The translations under genes were made by a program, and so were the position numbers. Shown here piece by piece: positions 27,049 through 34,813 of a DNA stretch of 64,000 bases; position 1 is the first letter of the stretch, and each line of letters opens with the position of its first letter. The stretch is taken from assembly GCF_004770995.1 (NCBI RefSeq), contig NZ_RQHW01000028.1, forward strand, positions 186,001 to 250,000. Reading direction: 5' to 3'. The DNA is from Leptospira idonii. GTDB lineage: Bacteria > Spirochaetota > Leptospiria > Leptospirales > Leptospiraceae. Under the pieces are notes generated by a model. That model saw nothing but the letters and a program-made list of their open reading frames with translations. It ran no database searches and was not told the origin of the DNA.

Positions 27049-27881
27049 TTTCTATCGCTTATTCCCCATGTCCTAACGATACATTCCTATTCTATCATTT
27101 GATTCGAGCCAACGAAGACAAAACTCATCCTGTCACCGAAGAACTCTGGGACGTAGAGAACCTAAACGAGTTCGCCAAACTAGGAAAATATCCTGTCACC
27201 AAACTTTCCTTTGCCGCTTATTTTTCCGTATTGGAAAAATACATTCTACTCGAAACAGGCTCCGCTTTAGGAAGAGGCTGCGGCCCTTTAGTCGTCAGAA
27301 AGAAAGGAAACAAAACGGAGTTAAAACAAAACTCCGACATTCTAGTTCCCGGACAACTTACCACTGCCAACCTCCTTTTGTCCTTATACACAAACGGCAC
27401 TCAAAAATCACATCCTCTTCGTTACGATAAAATCATCCCCAGCCTTCTCAATGGAGATGCAGATTTAGGAGTGATCATTCACGAAGAACGATTTACTTAT
27501 GAAGAGAGGGGACTGGAAAAAGTAGTCGATTTGGGGGAATGGTGGGAAGAAGTCACAAAACTTCCGATCCCTTTAGGAGCGATCGCCATAAGAAGAGACA
27601 TTCCCAGAGAAGACTCAATTTATTTCCAAAATCAGTTGAGAAAAAGTTTGGATCTGGCTTATACGGAACCTAAAGAAATGTTCGATTATATCAGAGAGAA
27701 TTCACAAAACAAAGAAGACTCAGTAATTCGATCTCATATCGACCTTTATGTAAATGATTTCACGAAGAATTTGGGGGAGGAAGGACATAAAGCGATTCAT
27801 TTACTTTATGAAAAAGCGATCCAGGCGGGATTTCTCCCACCTAACAAAATGAATCTGCCGTTGTTTTTAGGAGAAAGATAA
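27045..27881 (+). CDS. mqnD: MqnD, 1,4-dihydroxy-6-naphthoate synthase
   Basis: From the ATG at 27045 (overlapping the previous stop as ATGA) the protein is 278 residues, the normal size. It begins MISIAYSPCPNDTFLFY, the characteristic S-P-C-P-N-D-T-F of MqnD. The open frame upstream of this ATG is only a shadow of the membrane protein. MqnD converts cyclic dehypoxanthinyl futalosine to 1,4-dihydroxy-6-naphthoate in the futalosine route to menaquinone. No other mqn gene is in the window. The 3' end overlaps the convergent tail-fibre-like gene by 15 bp. Confidence 0.9.
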   Translation: MISIAYSPCPNDTFLFYHLIRANEDKTHPVTEELWDVENLNEFAKLGKYPVTKLSFAAYFSVLEKYILLETGSALGRGCGPLVVRKKGNKTELKQNSDILVPGQLTTANLLLSLYTNGTQKSHPLRYDKIIPSLLNGDADLGVIIHEERFTYEERGLEKVVDLGEWWEEVTKLPIPLGAIAIRRDIPREDSIYFQNQLRKSLDLAYTEPKEMFDYIRENSQNKEDSVIRSHIDLYVNDFTKNLGEEGHKAIHLLYEKAIQAGFLPPNKMNLPLFLGER

Positions 27882-30380
27882 CAAACAAAGAATGGCTGCC
27901 TTGTCTCTTTTACAAGGTTCCAATGCTTTTGCCACCAACATCCCCGGTTTGATTCTGTTCGGATCCGCTTTGATCGCATGTCCGGAAGATAAGCCGGAAA
28001 CAAGAAGGTCTCCCGGAACGATTCCTCCCTGCGTTGCGTCTACGTGAATCTTTGCAATTCCCATAAAAGCGACCAAAACATATTCCAACCCTTTGTATTC
28101 CTTTCCGAAGATCAAACTGGAACTTCCCACACAAACCCCGATGATATTAGTGGAGTAGGGGTGTTTGGAACGGGAAACCACGAAAGATTCATCGCTTGCC
28201 ACAAGTAAATCACCCGGAGTGACTACATCCTTTCCATCCAATCGATAGAAACGAGCCACACATTCTTCCTGCCCGTCTTTGGAGAGGCGGACATTTCCGT
28301 CAAAAAGAGAATCACCTAATGCGTGTATTGCTTTGCCGGATCCGAACCATTCTTTTTCGGAAATTCCTTTTCCGTTGGCGAAAACCGCATAACCGGATTG
28401 AGATACAAACTGTCCGCCGGGAGAGGAAGCACCTACGCCTAGAACTCCTGCATTTTGGTTTTGATCTTTCCCTTTGGAAAGACCCAAAATTCCGATTTTC
28501 TCCGAAAATCCGAATACGCCCTGTCCTCCGGAAACTCCCACCACCGCAGATCCTTCGGCAGTGTTTTTTCCATAAATGATGGAATCGTTTTCTGGCGGAG
28601 GGACCATCGCTTTTGCGAAAGAACTTGTTTCTCCCGTGATACGAAGAAGTCCCTTATGAGAATTAAAATCGTGTTCTTTTTCCGCATAATTATGAGTATG
28701 CGGCCTCGGGTCTCTGCTGTCGGAAAGTCTAGGATCGTCCGCCAACACGACTCTACCAGGAACGTTTTCTCCTAATTTGGAAAGAAGTACAATCCCTTGT
28801 TTTTCAAAATCAGCGGATTGAAGTCTTTTGTCGTTTCCTTGAACAACAACTCCTTCCTTATTTTCTCCGGAATGAGCCAATTGAACGATTCCATACTGCT
28901 CTGTATTTGCCTTACGAAGTCTTTTATCATTTCCTTGAACTACAGTCTCTGCATCTTCTCCGCCGTTCATCGCCAGTTTGACGATCCCTTTGGAAGTGGT
29001 CGTAGCATCCTTGAGTCTAGGATCGTCTCCTGTAACCACTTTATCATGCGCCGTTTCTCCCGATTCGGCGAGCTGCACGAGACCTACGGATTTTTTCGTA
29101 GCAACTTTCAATCGAGCATCATTTCCTTGAACGACAACACCTGGACGAGTTTCCCCATCTAACGCAAGCTCTACGATTCCAAGATGCTCCGTGGAAGCGG
29201 TTCTCAATCTTTCATCATCGGATTGAACCACAAGGCCAGGTCTCGCCTCTCCTGATCTGGCAAGACGTACCAAACCGTGAGTGATCTCTGTTGCGATCTT
29301 CAAACGTTTGTCGTTTCCTTGAACTACAACTCCCGCCTTTTCCTCTCCGTCGGAGGCAAGTTCTACGATACCTCTATATTCGGTGGTGGCATCTCGAAGT
29401 CTTCTGTCATTCGACTGAACAACGACTCCTTCTTTCACTTCTCCATCGACAGCAAGACGAATGATCCCCGATCTTAAAACGGAAGCGTAGGGAAGGGGTT
29501 CTCTGGCTGGCCCGCCGTAGTCTTTTTTATCTGGACTGGAGTAAAGCTCCACTTCGATGACTTCGGTTATATATTCTTTTTTGTTTTGGATCTTTTCCTG
29601 TAAAAAAACAAGTTTCAAAAACCTTAAATTGACGGGAGAGAATCTCCATTTGTACCAAGTTCCCGGTTCAGACAAAAAAGAATTTTCTTCGTGTAACTGA
29701 TGCCAAGTGAGATCATCTTCACTGTAATAGGCGATAAACCTTTCCGGAAAATTCGTAACTGCATCGTTTTTGGTCAGCATTCGGATCTCTTCCACCCGAT
29801 TCACAGTTCCCAAATCGAAAATTAAATATTCATCTTCCGGTTCTTCCTTCTTTTTGGAAGACCAACCGTAGTCAGGTCTGGTATCGATTAAATTTTCCTT
29901 AACCCACAACCGATCCAATTCGGAGCTGGCCTGGATGGAAGAAATTCCGGTCACAAGAATTTTCAAATTCCCGAAACTGATTCGATTTTTCCCGTTATTC
30001 GCTTTGCGCGCGATTTTTGAAACGAACTTCACATAACGAGCGCTTGTAAGAGAGAACAACCATTTTGCGGACGTTTTGAACGATTTACGAAAAGCAGATT
30101 CTTGTAGGATAGGTTCCCAGTATTTTCCGTCATGAGAAAGTTCGAATCGAAATGAATCGGGAAAGTAATCCAATCCGTCCGTTCCCGGCAAAAGTTCGAT
30201 TCCATTGAAATAAATCGTTTCGTTGAATTCGAAAATAATGGAAGAAAGACCGGCTTGGTCTTTTTCTTCGAAAAATGAAATAAATTCGTCGTTTTTGAGC
30301 TCAAAACGTCCGGTAGTTTTTACAGAACGAATCGGCAGCGAGTAGGGGTGACTGACTCGGATCAGGGTGTCTTTTATCAT
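27867..30380 (-). CDS. Discoidin-like plus phage tail-fibre-repeat surface protein
   Basis: The preferred ATG at 30378-30380 gives 837 residues; an upstream start would overlap rep. Two discoidin (F5/8 type C)-like domains fill roughly the first 320 residues (FDLGTVNRVEEIRMLTKND; RFLKLVF). Eight tandem 32-residue repeats of the form GIVELA-x-x-GE-x-x-x-GVVVQGNDKRL follow, like phage tail-fibre repeats, ending in RPHTHNY. Next come glycine-rich repeats (GVFGFSEKIGILGLS) and a C-terminal beta domain. There is no signal peptide. It could be a prophage tail fibre remnant reused as an adhesin. Confidence 0.7.
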   Translation of the reverse strand: MIKDTLIRVSHPYSLPIRSVKTTGRFELKNDEFISFFEEKDQAGLSSIIFEFNETIYFNGIELLPGTDGLDYFPDSFRFELSHDGKYWEPILQESAFRKSFKTSAKWLFSLTSARYVKFVSKIARKANNGKNRISFGNLKILVTGISSIQASSELDRLWVKENLIDTRPDYGWSSKKKEEPEDEYLIFDLGTVNRVEEIRMLTKNDAVTNFPERFIAYYSEDDLTWHQLHEENSFLSEPGTWYKWRFSPVNLRFLKLVFLQEKIQNKKEYITEVIEVELYSSPDKKDYGGPAREPLPYASVLRSGIIRLAVDGEVKEGVVVQSNDRRLRDATTEYRGIVELASDGEEKAGVVVQGNDKRLKIATEITHGLVRLARSGEARPGLVVQSDDERLRTASTEHLGIVELALDGETRPGVVVQGNDARLKVATKKSVGLVQLAESGETAHDKVVTGDDPRLKDATTTSKGIVKLAMNGGEDAETVVQGNDKRLRKANTEQYGIVQLAHSGENKEGVVVQGNDKRLQSADFEKQGIVLLSKLGENVPGRVVLADDPRLSDSRDPRPHTHNYAEKEHDFNSHKGLLRITGETSSFAKAMVPPPENDSIIYGKNTAEGSAVVGVSGGQGVFGFSEKIGILGLSKGKDQNQNAGVLGVGASSPGGQFVSQSGYAVFANGKGISEKEWFGSGKAIHALGDSLFDGNVRLSKDGQEECVARFYRLDGKDVVTPGDLLVASDESFVVSRSKHPYSTNIIGVCVGSSSLIFGKEYKGLEYVLVAFMGIAKIHVDATQGGIVPGDLLVSGLSSGHAIKADPNRIKPGMLVAKALEPCKRDKAAILCLLSFS
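28702..29472 (-). repeat. Eight tandem 96-bp coding repeats (tail-fibre type)
   Basis: Eight copies of a 32-codon unit lie end to end inside the tail-fibre-like gene. Each encodes GIVxLAxxGExxxGVVVQGNDxRLxxAT with variation, and the fifth is the most divergent (VVTGDDPRL). The boundaries are approximate. The units are diverged enough at DNA level to be stable, yet still a likely place for copy-number change between strains. Confidence 0.8.
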
Positions 30381-30429
30381 GATATTTATGCTTTTGTTCC
30401 TTCCAAAAATTACTGTTTTTCGCCAACGT

Positions 30430-31347
30430 CTATCGAATTTCAGAAAGGCGAGAAGGCTCTTCTTTCTCTTCAAATAGGATGAGTAGGGCTGGTTTTGTTT
30501 TTTCCGTGAAATATTTTTGAATGATTTGTTTGGAAAAACCTGTAGTTTTCGACTCTACAACCAAAACCTTGCCATCGATTTTGATTTTTGTTTTTTCCAA
30601 TTCCTTCCAAGTAGAATGAGAAAGTTGTTGGCTGGCCCATTCTAAAAATCCCAACCAAGAAGCAGGATGGGGGAGGGAAGGATCGACAGGAGAATCCTGC
30701 TTAAAACTAGGCACATCTGCTTGTCGTTCCGAAATTGTTTTTTTACAGATCCCTCTTAGAAACCCAAAGTCATTTTCCATACGAAGGCTTTGTGCGTATG
30801 AGTAGGCTTGAAATGCCACTTCAGTACCAAACAAATCGATCAGTTCTTCCAAATGTCCTATTTTCTTTTCTTTTTCTTTTTTCTCAGAACCCTCGGGTTT
30901 CTCATATTGGTTTGTATTAGAAATAGTTATATTAATATGGTTTGGGGGTATTTCTCCACCCCCCTTTGTTCCGGATTCCTCCCCCTCAGAGGGGTCTGAT
31001 TTTGCCTCCCTGTGAGATACGGATTTATCCCCCAGAGGGGTAATTTTGGAACCCTCATAGTGGAAGGAAAAGTGGTACCTGGTGGAAGTTCTGCCACTCC
31101 CTGGCACATGAAAGAGTAGCCCTGCTTCTGTGAGTTCTTTTTTTGCTTGTACGATTGATTTTTTGGTCTTAAATCCTGTGAGTCGCATTAAAGTTTCCGT
31201 GTTGGGCCAAACGGGTTTGAAGCTATAGTCACTGAACTTCAAAAGAACAGGGTACAGAGTTTTAGCGGCGCTAGATAGATTGGCCCAGACTCCAGAATCT
31301 ATGATATCTGTCATCAGGCGAATATAAGGATGACGAAAGTCACTCAT
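30430..31347 (-). CDS. Plasmid-type replication initiator-like HTH protein
   Basis: The 305-residue protein begins with a helical winged-helix region: YIRLMTDIIDSGVWANLSSA and a recognition-helix-like NTETLMRLTGFKTKKSIVQAKK, continuing to a beta wing (GSGRTSTRYHFSF). This is the helix-turn-helix layout of replication initiators and primosome-like proteins of plasmids and prophages. The middle (about 110-165) is a low-complexity linker. A GGAGAG lies 5-10 bases before the ATG. It sits on one side of an origin-like gap with parB-parA on the other, which supports the initiator role. I do not call it repA without homology data. Confidence 0.65.
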   Translation of the reverse strand: MSDFRHPYIRLMTDIIDSGVWANLSSAAKTLYPVLLKFSDYSFKPVWPNTETLMRLTGFKTKKSIVQAKKELTEAGLLFHVPGSGRTSTRYHFSFHYEGSKITPLGDKSVSHREAKSDPSEGEESGTKGGGEIPPNHINITISNTNQYEKPEGSEKKEKEKKIGHLEELIDLFGTEVAFQAYSYAQSLRMENDFGFLRGICKKTISERQADVPSFKQDSPVDPSLPHPASWLGFLEWASQQLSHSTWKELEKTKIKIDGKVLVVESKTTGFSKQIIQKYFTEKTKPALLILFEEKEEPSRLSEIR

Positions 31348-31408
31348 TCCACTCTCCGTTACGTACTTGCAAAAATGAAACTAATTTTAAGCAAAAATAA
31401 CGAAGGAG

Positions 31409-31437
31409 TTGACATTATTTGACATAATGTTAATTAT
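31409..31437 (+). promoter_or_regulatory. Putative promoter inside the origin gap, opposite to rep
   Basis: A perfect -35 TTGACA at 31409-31414 is followed after 17 bp by AATTAT (31432-31437), a weak -10. Transcription would start near 31444 and run away from rep into the hairpins described next. The -10 overlaps the GACATAAT inverted repeat, so an initiator or repressor bound there could switch it. Confidence 0.4.
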
Positions 31438-31443
31438 GTCTCA

Positions 31444-31499
31444 TCCAACAACATTCCTTCGGGAAAACCCGACCCCCTGGTATCCAGGGGATTTTTTTT
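31444..31499 (+). ncRNA. Candidate counter-transcribed RNA over the rep leader
   Basis: A short transcript from the promoter at 31409 would contain a UUCG-capped hairpin (TTCC-TTCG-GGAA, 31454-31465) and end at a strong terminator hairpin. It is antisense to the likely 5' leader of rep, which starts on the other strand at 31347. Plasmids commonly control initiator synthesis with such RNAs. This is inferred from layout; no transcript is known. Confidence 0.4.
31474..31499 (+). terminator. Strong rho-independent terminator
   Basis: CCCCTGG (31474-31480) pairs perfectly with CCAGGGG (31484-31490) around TAT, followed by A and eight T residues. Read on the other strand there is no T-run, so it stops only plus-strand transcription and leaves the minus-strand rep mRNA free. 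No plus-strand gene precedes it, which is why a small RNA is proposed. Confidence 0.8.
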
Positions 31500-31693
31500 C
31501 TTTCTAAAAGAAAATGGGTATAACTTCCCCTATGTCCCCTTATGTATATAAGGTAGGGAACATAGTACTTAAATTTCGTTTACTATATTATGTCACATTG
31601 TCAAAGAAATCGAAGCTTTGTCAAGTTTGTACCCGTATTTTTCCCGGGAACTTAAAAAAAATATTCCTAAGTACTTGACTGCCAAGTACTTGT

Positions 31694-32521
31694 TTAGGAT
31701 GTGGTCGAATCTCCGAATTTTTTAGAGAGTTCTTTGCGGATGTATTTTAGAATCTCTCCCAGTAAAATTTCGTCTTCCGAGTGGATGGTAATCGTATTTC
31801 CGGATCGTTTCAGTTTGTAATGTCCGACACTTCTTGCTAAAGAAAGAGAAGGGGAATCTGATTTGCTGCTTTTGTTGAAATCTTTTGCATCTCGAACCGT
31901 TTTGAGTTGGCCTTTGCTGTAGAGCTCTAAAAAATCTGCCAAGCTTCCTTTTTTGGAGGCTTGCGCTGCTTGAACGAGAAGATTTTTATTCTGAATGTCC
32001 AAGGATCTGCATTTTGCCAAATCCGCTTTTTCCATATTCGCAATGGAAAGAACCTCTGACATGTAACTTCTACTTTTCCCGAAAAGATCTCCTAGGTCAG
32101 CATCCGTATAGTTGTGAGTATTTTTTAAGAATAAAAGGGCGTCCACTTCCTCGTAAGGGGAGAGATTCTCTCTCTGTAGGTTTTCAATGACCGCTAGCTT
32201 ATAGATTTCTTTTTGAGGGCGGTCTAAAATTTTACATTCGATTTCGTGCCAGCCCAAGGATTTTGCGGCATGGAATCGTCTTTCTCCTGCGATGATTTTG
32301 TATGAATCTTCCCCTTTTCCTTTTGCGACAACGATCGGTTGCAAAAGCCCGTCCGTTTTGAGAGAAGCGGCAAGTTCCTCGATTCCTTTTTTTCTTTCTT
32401 GTCTTGGCTGGTATTCGGAAGGTTCGATCTTTTCAATCTTGATTGTACGGATGGTTCCGTCCAAATTTTCAGATTGGTAGATGTCGGCGAGGGTTCCTAA
32501 TCGTTTACTTTTTGAGCTCAC
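31694..32521 (-). CDS. parB: ParB-family partition protein (second locus)
   Basis: The 275-residue ParB has a conserved N-domain (EPSEYQPRQE, then AGERRFHAAKSLGWHEI), the ENLQRENLSPYEEVDALLFL box around 120 and an HTH near 140-160 (TDADLGDLFGKSRSYMSEVL). It is clearly different from the ParB at 4985 and closer to the chromosomal type. It should bind its own centromere, probably the palindromes upstream of parA. It overlaps parA by 17 bp, and its stop codon lies 1 bp from the CAAGTACTTG origin repeat. Confidence 0.95.
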   Translation of the reverse strand: MSSKSKRLGTLADIYQSENLDGTIRTIKIEKIEPSEYQPRQERKKGIEELAASLKTDGLLQPIVVAKGKGEDSYKIIAGERRFHAAKSLGWHEIECKILDRPQKEIYKLAVIENLQRENLSPYEEVDALLFLKNTHNYTDADLGDLFGKSRSYMSEVLSIANMEKADLAKCRSLDIQNKNLLVQAAQASKKGSLADFLELYSKGQLKTVRDAKDFNKSSKSDSPSLSLARSVGHYKLKRSGNTITIHSEDEILLGEILKYIRKELSKKFGDSTTS

Positions 32522-33257
32522 GTAAAACCTCCTCTAAAAAACCTTCGTACTCTTGAGACTGACGGGAACTTCTGTTGTAGTCAAAAACGGATTTTTTTGC
32601 CAAGTGGCTCTCTCCGATGGCTACCCCGTCTGAAATCGTGTGATCAAAAATACGGAAATATTTTCCCAAGACAGGCAGGATGGTTTTTGTCAAAAGAGTC
32701 TGAGGTTTTAGTTGAGTGATCAGAGCTCCTAAAATTTCCAGTTCGGGATTGATTCTTTTTTTGATGGAAGAGATGGTTTGCTGTAAGCCCATGATCCCGT
32801 CCATGGAAAATTTTTCTGCCTGTAGAGGGATGAGAACGAAATTGGAAGCGACCAAGCTGTTGACCGTAAAGATTGAAAGAGAAGGGGGGCAGTCGATGAT
32901 TGCGAAATCGAAATTATCTAATCCTGCCATTGCGTCTCTTAAGATGTAGGGAGCTTCCACTGAATTTACGGAAACCGTTTCCATTTCCGCCAAACGCAGG
33001 CTAGATGGGGCGATCCACAAATGTTCGTTATATGCAGGGAGAATGATATCTTTCATTTTCGCTGCACTTTGAAATAGATGAGAAAGATCTTTTTCTATGG
33101 TCTCAGGATTGATGAAAATACCTGTAGAGTTTGCCTGAGGATCCATATCGATCAGAAGGGTTTTGAAATTTCTTCTCGCAAGTCCCATTGCTAGATTCAA
33201 AGATGTTGTGGTTTTACCTTCTCCTCCCTTTTGGTTTGCGACTGCAATCGTAATCAT
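32505..33257 (-). CDS. parA: ParA-family partition ATPase (second locus)
   Basis: The 250-residue protein is a compact ParA with no N-terminal HTH: it starts MITIAVANQKGGEGKTTTSL, the Walker A being KGGEGKTT at 10-17. DMDPQANSTG follows near 38, and FAIIDCPPSL near 117-126. Small ParA proteins without an HTH belong to the chromosomal or class Ib type, in which repression is not done by ParA itself. Both this and the first ParA have Glu after KGG, an otherwise uncommon choice. The 200-bp upstream gap carries two identical palindromes. Confidence 0.95.
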   Translation of the reverse strand: MITIAVANQKGGEGKTTTSLNLAMGLARRNFKTLLIDMDPQANSTGIFINPETIEKDLSHLFQSAAKMKDIILPAYNEHLWIAPSSLRLAEMETVSVNSVEAPYILRDAMAGLDNFDFAIIDCPPSLSIFTVNSLVASNFVLIPLQAEKFSMDGIMGLQQTISSIKKRINPELEILGALITQLKPQTLLTKTILPVLGKYFRIFDHTISDGVAIGESHLAKKSVFDYNRSSRQSQEYEGFLEEVLRELKK

Positions 33258-33365
33258 TTTCTATTCTTTTCCTTCTGTTTTGGTATTGTTTCTTCAGAAA
33301 AACATGGGATCAATTGAATTTTAAAATTTCCCTAAAAAAAGAAAAATTCATCTCCCAAGAACCAT

Positions 33366-33381
33366 TGTCGGACATCCGACA
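33366..33381. promoter_or_regulatory. Candidate parS/operator palindrome, copy 1
   Basis: TGTCGGACATCCGACA is an inverted repeat with 7-bp arms and a CA centre, 109 bp upstream of the second parA. The same 14-bp core recurs 51 bp away at 33418. I noticed only these two full copies. It is unrelated in sequence to the GTGAAA palindrome of the first locus. Confidence 0.6.
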
Positions 33382-33416
33382 TACCAAAAATTAGAAAAAA
33401 CTATCTTCTGAAAATA

Positions 33417-33432
33417 GGTCGGACATCCGACA
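33417..33432. promoter_or_regulatory. Candidate parS/operator palindrome, copy 2
   Basis: GGTCGGACATCCGACA has the same core and orientation as copy 1, with centres 51 bp apart (about five helical turns), so proteins bound at both would face the same side. It lies only 26 bp before the divergent NtrC-like gene, so it could also regulate that gene. Confidence 0.6.
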
Positions 33433-33457
33433 TTCAAAGAGGTACGTACTTGACAAA

Positions 33458-34807
33458 GTGATTAAATTTAAACAGTTTCATAGCATGTCTGCAGGGATCG
33501 GATCCCCTTTATTTTCTAATTCTTCCGGAAGGATATGGATCGAATCCGTACTTCCTTCCGCTTGGGCCGAGTTATGTACCGGGCTCGGAGCAAGATCCGG
33601 AGTCGTTGTTTTGAAATCCGCAGACGAGGATTCCTTTTACGAAAATTCATCTTTCGGATATGGAGAAGATGGTTTCTTTTATTCCTTTTTGTCCAGAGGA
33701 GGGAAAGACTGGGAACGCCTCATGTCCTCTCCAGAGCCTGTGGTTTTCTCCGGCAGAGAATATGAAATTTTTCATTCTCAGGGAATCGCAAAGGCGGTTC
33801 GAATTCTTTCCGGGGAAGAATCGATAGGATTTATTTTGATGGAATGGGAAGAGGAATCGGGAGGGGAAGAAGATATTTTTCTCTACTTATTCTCGGAAAA
33901 AATCGGCAAGGAATGGCATCCTAAATCTAAAATTGCTACTGCATTTTCGGAAACAAAAACTCCTTCCGGAGGAGCTCCTCCTTTCCTTTTGCCTAGCCTT
34001 CCTCATTATCATTCCCGATTGGAATCTCTTTCGAGAGAAAAAGTAATCACAATCATCGGGCCTTCCGGGTCTGGGAAAAAAACATTAGCGAAATGGATTC
34101 ACAACCAAATCCGCCCCCAAACTCCTTTTTTGGTTTTAGGTTCTTTGCCGGAAAATTTCGGTAAATTGGAGAAGTCTTTATCCGACTGGGGAAAGGAAGC
34201 CGGACAAGGAAGTCTTGTTTTTTTAAATTCTAAATCTCTCAGTTTAGGGCAGCAGAAAATCATCGTAGATTGGATGGGAGAAGGTTCTTTTTCCGGTCTT
34301 GTTTTTTTTCTCGATCGCCCCGAAGAGAAAGAAGAAATCCTTCCTGAATATTCCAAAATTTTACAAAAAAACCAGCTCTTACTTCCTAGTTTTGATTTCC
34401 TATCCAGGGAAGTTCTTTCTGAAATCACGGTTCAGCTTTTTCGAGATTTGGTCTTATCCCAGAATCGAAACGGATTGGAGTTGGAACATTCTGCTTTGCA
34501 ATCGATCTTAAATCGTTCTTTCCCTGGAAATTTTTCCGATCTAAAAAATCTTCTTTTGTCTGCGATCCTGACTTGCAAAGGAAATGAGGTAGGATTGGAG
34601 GATTTGGAAGAGGAAATTTCGTCTGTAGATTTGGGCGTTCCGGATGCGGAAGATTTAGACTTGCGAAGGGGAATCCAGGCGTTAGAACGGCAGAAGATCC
34701 TACTGTCTATGCGTATCTTTTCGGGGAATCAGATCCGAATGGCAAAGGCGCTTGGAATTTCCAGAGGGTCTCTCCAATATAAAATGAAACAACTAGGTTT
34801 ACTATAA
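33458..34807 (+). CDS. Degenerate NtrC-like regulator with Fis-type HTH
   Basis: The 449-residue protein has an N-terminal GAF-like region (about 20-150), an AAA-type region with Walker A GPSGSGKK at 201-208, and a C-terminal Fis HTH (NQIRMAKALGISRGSLQYKM, 424-443). It resembles sigma-54 activators but lacks the GAFTGA loop, and the Walker B acid is gone (GSLVFLN at 251-257). It therefore probably cannot drive sigma-54 and may act as a plain regulator. The start is GTG at 33458 or ATG at 33485. It lies 6 bp before the next gene. Confidence 0.7.
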   Translation: MIKFKQFHSMSAGIGSPLFSNSSGRIWIESVLPSAWAELCTGLGARSGVVVLKSADEDSFYENSSFGYGEDGFFYSFLSRGGKDWERLMSSPEPVVFSGREYEIFHSQGIAKAVRILSGEESIGFILMEWEEESGGEEDIFLYLFSEKIGKEWHPKSKIATAFSETKTPSGGAPPFLLPSLPHYHSRLESLSREKVITIIGPSGSGKKTLAKWIHNQIRPQTPFLVLGSLPENFGKLEKSLSDWGKEAGQGSLVFLNSKSLSLGQQKIIVDWMGEGSFSGLVFFLDRPEEKEEILPEYSKILQKNQLLLPSFDFLSREVLSEITVQLFRDLVLSQNRNGLELEHSALQSILNRSFPGNFSDLKNLLLSAILTCKGNEVGLEDLEEEISSVDLGVPDAEDLDLRRGIQALERQKILLSMRIFSGNQIRMAKALGISRGSLQYKMKQLGLL

Positions 34808-34813
34808 TACAAT

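Larger units (their letters stand above)
31348..31693. other. Candidate replication origin between rep and parB
   Basis: This 346-bp AT-rich gap holds no gene. GACATAAT occurs at 31421-31428 and inverted at 31433-31440 (a perfect 8-bp inverted repeat with GTTA between) and again inverted at 31587-31594. AGTACTT occurs at 31564-31570, AAGTACTT at 31669-31676 and inside CAAGTACTTG at 31683-31692; the last two are direct repeats 15 bp apart. CCTTAT/ATAAGG forms an inverted repeat near 31538-31553. The short-repeat density and rep/par flanks fit a plasmid or chromosome II origin. I saw no clear DnaA box. Confidence 0.55.

Noticed and set aside
28702..29472. Regularly spaced repeats as a CRISPR array
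   Set aside because: The 96-bp units are in frame, diverged and encode tail-fibre repeats; there are no identical short repeats with unique spacers and no cas genes.
30982..31040. CCCCTCAGAGGGG and a near copy as origin iterons
   Set aside because: Both are inside the rep coding sequence in its low-complexity linker, and two imperfect copies are too few to call; they remain a weak possibility.
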